Position numbers and translations under genes: made by a program
Shown: positions 17,301 to 21,625 of the stretch, piece after piece
How positions within the stretch are numbered: position 1 is the stretch's first letter
Layout: the number at the start of each line of letters is the position of its first letter
The notes under the pieces: model-generated
Databases searched by the model: none
The model's input: the letters and a program-made list of their open reading frames with translations, nothing else
What the model was told of the DNA's origin: nothing
From: Proteiniphilum sp. UBA5384
Lineage (GTDB): Bacteria > Bacteroidota > Bacteroidia > Bacteroidales > Dysgonomonadaceae
DNA length: 21,625 nucleotides
Direction of reading: 5' to 3'
NCBI RefSeq assembly: GCF_002410825.1
Contig: NZ_DHOS01000028.1
Span: forward strand, 1-21,625

Positions 17301-18441
17301 TCTCAAATTGGTTGTCTCCGATACCGGTATAGGGATAAAAGAGACGATGATAGATAAAATATTCGAAAACTACTATCAGGTCAATGAATACTCTAAAGAT
17401 AGAAGGACCGGCTTTGGCATTGGTTTATCCCTAACCAAAGAACTTGTGTTATTGCATAAGGGAACAATCGAGGTGGAAAGTGCGATAAATGTAGGAAGCG
17501 TATTTACTGTCTATATTAATGTTGATAAGGATGCCTTTGATAAAGACTATATCAATGAAATAGATGAAGAAGGAAATTATCATAGCGAAAATTACGCCTC
17601 TCTTTTAGTAGATACCGATCAGTTTAATGAAGAATTTTCTTCCGAAATAGACGAAGGTTTACAATCTATTTTGGTGATTGAAGATAATGTGGAGTTACTA
17701 AACCATTATTATGAGTTGTTGAGTGGTCATTATAATGTTTTTCTGGCAAATAACGGGATAAAAGGCTATGAAATGGCAGTAAGTAAAATGCCGGATATAA
17801 TTATCAGCGACATTGTAATGCCATCGTTAAATGGTTATGAATTTGTTCGTAAATTAAAATCAAAAATAGAGACCAGCCATATTCCTGTTATTCTCTTGAC
17901 AGCAAAAGTAGGAATTGAATCAAAAACTGAGGCATACAACGCTGGTGCCGAACTCTATATTGAAAAGCCTTTTGCCCCTCAAATATTATTATCACAGATA
18001 TCCAACCTGATCAATCTCAAAGAGAATCTTCGTAAAAAATATATTACTAACTTATTACCTCTGGATGAAGTAGTAAACAATACGAAAGATGTCCAGTTAA
18101 TTGAAGATATAGAACGGTATATAAAAGAAAACTTGGATAATGAAGAATTATCTGTAAACGATATTGTGAATGCCGTGGGATTAAGCAGAACTTTATTGTA
18201 TGTAAAACTTAAAGCGGCTGTAGGCCTTTCAGCCACACAGTTTATTACAAATATACGTCTTAAAGAATCCATAAAGATGCTGCCATTGGATCTTCATATC
18301 TCCGAGATTGCCTATAATTGTGGTTTTTCGTCGTCTAATTATTACGCACGATGTTTTAAAAGACAACTCGGTATGTCTCCAAGTGAGTACCGGGATTTAT
18401 TAAAAACAGCCCCTAAAAATAGATTATCCGAAACCCGCTGA
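14347..18441 (+). CDS. Hybrid two-component system (HTCS) regulator of the locus
   Basis: One-protein sensor and activator (1364 aa). A signal peptide (about 1-21, ending LLA) precedes periplasmic two-blade propellers of Reg_prop repeats (about 33-655; recurring WIGT followed by GL/GG motifs), a Y_Y_Y domain (about 690-777) and one membrane helix (about 783-804). Inside the cell are a HisKA domain (H843), an ATPase domain (NLLSNAFKYT at 957-966, SDTGIGI at 991-997, GFGIGLSL at 1022-1029), a receiver domain (E1112-D1113, phosphate acceptor D1155, K1207) and an AraC-type DNA-binding domain (about 1255-1352). The H-box reads ISHQLRLPLT instead of the usual ISHELRTPLT. ATG at 14347 is preferred over the in-frame GTG at 14290 because it gives a clean signal peptide, and the GTG abuts the hairpin. 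It would sense an oligosaccharide in the periplasm and activate both divergent operons. Confidence 0.95.
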   Translation: MSINKWLYIVINLLFTTNLLANNGPGPVNENIRFVNISNRDGLPNNTIYTLCQDYKGFIWIGTVNGLCRYDGNNIITYISDEKNLLPNNRIRFVFEDNKYRLWISTLKGIHLYDRDSDTFIPVDDQQSPYNSKTIHQAADSTIYFGGGGRICFFDEDKYTFEQLKIDNENINGDFNAIISDKDGFLWVGSEKGGILCIDRKRNKLRHYKYDPKSKDSLISNNIQTLYKDSKNKIWVGTQNKGVCYYDEQNDKFVSFDKIPEAYVRVISEDIYNNIWIGTEDGLYIYNQQTDEIIVKKRDKSDAYSISDNTIYSLLKDREGNMLVGTYYGGISIAPNSFYQFRYYTWGEDPHQLSGHIVKQIIPDKDTGNLWILTKDGGVNYYNRDRHVFERCHFLDPLNGTNKSNITSLLLDSKNNLFVGSYLGNLSKYNLASQDRIFSVKIDSIPLNSIFHLLDDNNGTIWMGTKNGVVCHSTENETFSKFKPEILGRQWVDFLMKDSDNNIWITTRFVGIYCYNPRTDELEHFNYTLNNKSIPDNFVNYLFEDSDKNIWIGTQEGGLSKYDKRNKTFQNFTTQEHLPSNTILSIQEDNEKNIWIATDNGLSCYNKENKDFINYSGSDGLPNKQFSHNSAYKDRNGEIYLGTIDGMISFMPDKLRKSKNTTSVELLGINSLGEDVRIVDTNPVNEEYSSSNKIWTVNLSSGQAKSLAIKYIVPTLGHTSSLFYAMKFENDGNWNNIGTQDQITFADLRPGEYTILLKASFNNQWTGNEPISRIIVKVAPPFWLSYKAYSIYFILFTLILYSIYKYQNNRQKAKNLLLAERIEKEKMTEMNNIRWNFFTHISHQLRLPLTMIISPLQSLIDKKMFEPVVEKKIMAITRNVGKMRLLMDELMLFTKITTKKDKISLTKGNLLGFIHEISQEFLLLAEERSNITFKIEVPLISESAYFDMFKVEKIVSNLLSNAFKYTDEGIIKIKGDILKKEGFDYLKLVVSDTGIGIKETMIDKIFENYYQVNEYSKDRRTGFGIGLSLTKELVLLHKGTIEVESAINVGSVFTVYINVDKDAFDKDYINEIDEEGNYHSENYASLLVDTDQFNEEFSSEIDEGLQSILVIEDNVELLNHYYELLSGHYNVFLANNGIKGYEMAVSKMPDIIISDIVMPSLNGYEFVRKLKSKIETSHIPVILLTAKVGIESKTEAYNAGAELYIEKPFAPQILLSQISNLINLKENLRKKYITNLLPLDEVVNNTKDVQLIEDIERYIKENLDNEELSVNDIVNAVGLSRTLLYVKLKAAVGLSATQFITNIRLKESIKMLPLDLHISEIAYNCGFSSSNYYARCFKRQLGMSPSEYRDLLKTAPKNRLSETR

Positions 18442-18551
18442 CCTGGTAATGTTCATAAATTTTTTCAAACTGCTGTCATGTCCACATATAATTTTTCCGG
18501 ACAAATATTGCATCGATCAGAAGCTAAAACAGGACGGGGTTTACCGAATGC

Positions 18552-19706
18552 TTATATTTTAAGAAATATTTTATGCTTGTAGAGGAAGTACAGGAACATC
18601 CATCCTATTGCGATGTGCCCGACAGACATAATGAGGGGTGACCATGTTTCAGGAAAAAGATCAGCTATTCCCGCGAATGCAAACTCATTGGCACTATTCC
18701 AACGTATGATTCGATTTGCCAGGTATATGGTAAGGGGATTCATTCCGATAACAACAAAAAAGAATGTCCACTTTCTCTGTTTCCATACATCAATCACAAG
18801 GTAGAAAAGAGCCATCAATAAGATACTAATTCCACCAACCCAGCAGACAAACGAGCTAGACCATAGTATTTTATTGATTGGAAAGACCAGGTTCCAAGCT
18901 TGTCCAACAAATAAAAGGAATATCCCGGCAACAACCATGTATGTTACTTTCTTCATCGGTCTTAGCTTGGATGACAAAAATTCTCCAGTAAGTATGCCGA
19001 GCAAGCCAGTGGCGGTAGCAGAAATCACGGCCAATATTCCTTCATTGTCACCAAATTCGAAGCAACAGAAACGTCCTGGGAGTAACAATCTGTCTATGTA
19101 GCTCGCGATATTGCCCCGCATCGAAAAATGATCCTGATCTCCCAAGTCAGGAGCCTTAAAAAGTATAAACAAGAGCCAGTAAAAAAACAGGATCCCCCAA
19201 AACCAGATTACACGTGTTCCGGTTTTTCTCGTGTTCATAAACAGTAGAGCAGCAAACATCCAAGCTAATCCTATACGCCCCAATACGCTTGCATATCTCA
19301 TGTTTTCGAAGTCGAAACTCACGCCATTATTGTAAAGTATACCTAACAATACCAAAAGGAGCCCTCTTTTAAAGATGTGTTTATACAGTGTATTTCTTCC
19401 ATTTTCCATTTTTACTCTTTTTTTAGCCGAGAAAGGAAATGAAACACCTGAAATAAAAAGGAATAGCGGGAAGATCATATCATACGCCTGAAATCCATGC
19501 CACTCGGCATGAGTCAACTGGTTTGCCCACCACTGCAAGGCAGGAGCACCGGTTAATTCACTCAGTCGTATAAAGAAAGCGGCACCTCCCATGATCCAAA
19601 ACATGTCAAATCCTCTTAGTGCATCAAGAGACAAGAGACGTTCCGAAGAATTTTCTTTATTTATTTTTGACGTCAAAGAATTAAACGGCTTGGTTTGTTT
19701 ATTCAT
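18552..19706 (-). CDS. HGSNAT-like membrane acyltransferase (COG4299/DUF5009 type)
   Basis: Polytopic inner-membrane protein (384 aa from ATG at 19706) with about ten hydrophobic segments. By recall it resembles human heparan-alpha-glucosaminide N-acetyltransferase at several points: RLLSLDALRGF near the N-terminus, HAEWHGFQAYDMIFPLFLF (human HASWNGLTVADLVFP; H66 here matches the catalytic histidine), ASYIDRLLL, DNEGILAVISATATGLLG, FPINKILW, GMNPLTIYLANR, and a C-terminus YKHKIFLKI (human YRKKIFWKI). The human enzyme moves acetyl from cytosolic acetyl-CoA across the membrane to glucosamine ends. Bacterial members are common in Bacteroidota glycan loci, but I know of no proven substrate. An in-frame ATG at 19751 would overlap the upstream sulfatase by 32 bp; 19706 leaves a 13-bp gap and a normal lysine-rich N-terminus. 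Co-transcribed with that sulfatase. It ends convergently with the HTCS gene. Confidence 0.82.
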   Translation of the reverse strand: MNKQTKPFNSLTSKINKENSSERLLSLDALRGFDMFWIMGGAAFFIRLSELTGAPALQWWANQLTHAEWHGFQAYDMIFPLFLFISGVSFPFSAKKRVKMENGRNTLYKHIFKRGLLLVLLGILYNNGVSFDFENMRYASVLGRIGLAWMFAALLFMNTRKTGTRVIWFWGILFFYWLLFILFKAPDLGDQDHFSMRGNIASYIDRLLLPGRFCCFEFGDNEGILAVISATATGLLGILTGEFLSSKLRPMKKVTYMVVAGIFLLFVGQAWNLVFPINKILWSSSFVCWVGGISILLMALFYLVIDVWKQRKWTFFFVVIGMNPLTIYLANRIIRWNSANEFAFAGIADLFPETWSPLIMSVGHIAIGWMFLYFLYKHKIFLKI

Positions 19707-19719
19707 TTTTATTTGGTTG

Positions 19720-21417
19720 TTATTGAATAAGAAATACACCTTCAACTTCATCGCTGCCCATATATCCGTACCGAACAGCTTTTATGCGAATGGTATGCGT
19801 CCCTTTTGGTAAGCGTAACGGTCCATTGTATAATTTCCAGCGTGGATTTTTTCCTGTTTCTGTCGTGTAAATGATAGATGACCCGTGCGTGGGACAATAA
19901 AATGCCAAGGTCATAGGCGAAGAATAAGTGCCTCCGAATTGAATATTATTTGATCCCCTGTCCTCTTTTGCATTTACAATAAAATAGGGTTTATCTGTGA
20001 CCGGTTGTATTCCACCGGGCCACATTTGTTCAATCATTTCAGATTCATTCATGTGTCCCATGTCACCCGTTTCAATGCTCCATTTTTTTTGCTGAATGCG
20101 CATTTCATCCAGCACCTCTTTTAATTTAGGATCATCAGCCAGGTTATGGAGTTGAAAAGGATCAGCATTCACGTCATATAACTCTTCGGGAGGTCGTGTA
20201 TCGGTCATCCACTTTTTTTGATGTTCATTCAACTTATTTTCGGCATCAAGTCGCATGACTTCACGCATGATCGGCATCCGATTCAGGTATGGAACCCAGA
20301 TATGATAAGGTTCATTGGGATAGAAATTACGAATATACAGATAATTTTTATTGCGAACGGACCTGATCATATCATACGAAGCATCTACCCTGTCGCGGGC
20401 AGCAAAGACATAATTCCGGGGTTCTGCTGCCTGATCTCCTAAAAAAGGTTGTCCTTGCATGTGCACCGGAACTTTTGTGCCGACTAAAGATAGAACAGTG
20501 GGCCCGAAATCAATGGAACTGATAAGGTCGTTGTTCACTGTGCCGGGTTTCAATTTCTCAGGCCAACGAATAATTAAAGGTATATTGAGCCCTGAGTCGT
20601 ACAACCAACGTTTAGCACGCGGAAGGCCGTCACCATGGTCTCCCCAGAAAAAAACAATGGTATTATCAGCCAACCCCTCATTCTCCAGCTCCTTCAATAG
20701 TACGCCAACTACCGAATCAAGACGTGCAGTGTTGTCATACATTTTGGCGAGATTTCGGCGTACAATCTCCGTGTCGGGATAATAGGGAGGAACGGTTACT
20801 TTAGAGGGGTCTGTCTTCACATCGCTGATGTCCCAGTTTCTGCTTTCATGCGTTCCGGTATAATTGAAAACAGCAAAAAAAGGTTGATTTTTGTCCGGCC
20901 TGTCTTTATAATGTGCCGTTTTACTGCAATCATCCCATATACTTTCTGGCACAGGATCTTTGGCAAATTGATAATCGGTCTTGCTGTTGTTGGTGCAGTA
21001 ATAACCTGCCGCGCGCAGATATTCGGGGAAAGCTTTCACGTAATGGGGAGGAACAGCGGTAAATTCCACAGGATTATCCACTGAACGACGATAACTGATG
21101 GTGCGCATATGCATGCATCCAATGGACGTTTGATACATGCCTGTGATAATACCGGCTCGGGTGGGAGCGCTGATACCTGCTGTGGTGAATACATTTGTGA
21201 AACGTGTCCCTTCCGATGCCAGTTTATCCAAATTGGGTGTTCTTGCGGTTACATCTCCGTAACAGCCCAGGTGCGGACTAAAATCTTCCGTTGAAATCCA
21301 GAGAATATTTGGCCTTTGTTCTGTAATTTCTTTTTGACTTGTTTGGGCGGGAGATGATAGAATTGAACTAAAAGCTAACGGCATTAAACCGGCTATTGTT
21401 TTCAAATGATCAATCAT
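19720..21417 (-). CDS. Serine-type S1 sulfatase resembling N-sulfoglucosamine sulfohydrolase (S1_8-like)
   Basis: Periplasmic sulfatase (565 aa) with a signal peptide at about 1-24. D45 is in WISTEDFSPH, and signature S-A-P-T-R at 83-87 followed by AGIITG makes S83 the formylglycine precursor. D260-H261 lie in FFWGDHGDGLP. By recall it parallels human sulfamidase (SGSH): VPPYYPDTEIVRRNLAKMYD with LDSVVGVLLKEL, the WLYDSG segment, and ELYDVNADPFQLHNLADDP with KKWSIETGD near the end of the catalytic part. This places it near subfamily S1_8, whose members include N-sulfatases but also O-sulfatases, so the bond cut is uncertain. Residues about 480-565 form an added beta-sandwich ending YTTETGKNPRWKLYNGP and GTHTIRIKAV, like the C-terminal domain of chitobiase-type enzymes, possibly for binding. 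It lies 42 bp behind an isomerase-like gene and 13 bp before the acyltransferase gene. Confidence 0.88.
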   Translation of the reverse strand: MIDHLKTIAGLMPLAFSSILSSPAQTSQKEITEQRPNILWISTEDFSPHLGCYGDVTARTPNLDKLASEGTRFTNVFTTAGISAPTRAGIITGMYQTSIGCMHMRTISYRRSVDNPVEFTAVPPHYVKAFPEYLRAAGYYCTNNSKTDYQFAKDPVPESIWDDCSKTAHYKDRPDKNQPFFAVFNYTGTHESRNWDISDVKTDPSKVTVPPYYPDTEIVRRNLAKMYDNTARLDSVVGVLLKELENEGLADNTIVFFWGDHGDGLPRAKRWLYDSGLNIPLIIRWPEKLKPGTVNNDLISSIDFGPTVLSLVGTKVPVHMQGQPFLGDQAAEPRNYVFAARDRVDASYDMIRSVRNKNYLYIRNFYPNEPYHIWVPYLNRMPIMREVMRLDAENKLNEHQKKWMTDTRPPEELYDVNADPFQLHNLADDPKLKEVLDEMRIQQKKWSIETGDMGHMNESEMIEQMWPGGIQPVTDKPYFIVNAKEDRGSNNIQFGGTYSSPMTLAFYCPTHGSSIIYTTETGKNPRWKLYNGPLRLPKGTHTIRIKAVRYGYMGSDEVEGVFLIQ

Positions 21418-21459
21418 AAAGGAAGCTTTTATAATTATACTTATTTGATGGTCAATTAT

Positions 21460-21625
21460 TTATAAAAGAAGGTTCCGGCAATATTCCAGGCATTTCTTGA
21501 CTTCTTTCACCGCATCTGAATTTTCAGGAACAGGATATTCAAGTTCAATGTCACAAGTGATGGGCCATTTGTTCTTTTGAATGAGATGCAGGATGCCGGC
21601 GATGGGTGTTTGTCCTTGTCCGAAC
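21460..21625 (-). CDS. Sugar phosphate isomerase/epimerase-like protein, C-terminal 54 residues
   Basis: Only the end of the gene is present; it enters from the right edge and stops at TAA (21460-21462). The visible residues begin FGQGQTPIAGILHLIQKNKW and continue PITCDIELEYPVPENSDA, ending YCRNLLL. A GxG turn, a short helix, then a strand with a conserved glutamate (CDIELEY) is typical of the last barrel strand in xylose-isomerase-like TIM barrels (AP2 family). In glycan loci these often sit beside sulfatases and may handle released sugars or act in the periplasm; neither can be told from this fragment. The 42-bp gap to the sulfatase suggests one transcript. Confidence 0.75.
   Translation of the reverse strand, partial: FGQGQTPIAGILHLIQKNKWPITCDIELEYPVPENSDAVKEVKKCLEYCRNLLL

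Noticed and set aside
18442..18551. Possible terminator in the convergent gap between the HTCS and acyltransferase genes
   Set aside because: Only a 5-bp TGTCC/GGACA pairing with a 15-base loop is visible, too weak to call. I see nothing else in these 110 bp.
19707..19751. Longer start of the acyltransferase at 19751
   Set aside because: It would overlap the upstream sulfatase by 32 bp and adds an unusual hydrophobic N-terminus before the normal lysine-rich one.
1..21625. CRISPR arrays, tRNA or rRNA genes, phage or conjugation genes
   Set aside because: None were seen; the long propeller repeats in the HTCS are protein-level repeats, not DNA arrays.

Overview
The window looks like part of the chromosome of a Bacteroidota (probably Bacteroidales) glycan degrader. 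The evidence is an adjacent SusC-like/SusD-like pair, a hybrid two-component regulator with periplasmic propeller repeats and an AraC output domain, serine-type sulfatases, lipoproteins with acidic residues after the lipobox cysteine, AT-rich DNA, A-rich leaders instead of Shine-Dalgarno sites, and an insertion sequence of a type common in this phylum. The genus cannot be fixed from the sequence alone.

Layout. (1) 1-1102, minus: one end of an insertion sequence whose transposase frame is open across the window edge except for a nonsense codon at position 41. A hairpin lies over its start codon. (2) 1124-6856, minus: sulfatase, GH2 enzyme, GH36 alpha-galactosidase, in transcription order, the last two overlapping by ATGA. 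(3) 6857-7250: a divergent control region with a 14-bp direct repeat at 21-bp spacing. (4) 7251-14200, plus: SusC-like transporter, SusD-like glycan-binding lipoprotein carrying an inserted carbohydrate-binding-type domain, and a lipoprotein fusing a GH43-type propeller to an alpha/beta-hydrolase esterase. A strong hairpin follows. (5) 14347-18441, plus: the hybrid two-component system (HTCS) regulator. (6) 18552-21625, minus: the end of a sugar isomerase/epimerase-like gene, then a sulfamidase-like sulfatase and a membrane acyltransferase related to heparan-alpha-glucosaminide N-acetyltransferase (HGSNAT).

How it fits together (inference). This is a polysaccharide utilization locus. The SusD-like protein and the GH43/esterase lipoprotein would work at the cell surface, and SusC would import oligosaccharides. 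The periplasmic sulfatases, GH2 and GH36 would trim them from their ends. The HTCS would sense a product and activate the divergent promoters. The enzymes point to a sulfated, esterified heteroglycan with alpha-galactosyl ends. No endo-acting lyase or hydrolase is recognisable here, so the substrate stays open. The most distinctive points are the domain-inserted SusD, the GH43-esterase lipoprotein, and the neighbouring sulfamidase-like and HGSNAT-like genes, which parallel two consecutive steps of lysosomal heparan sulfate breakdown.
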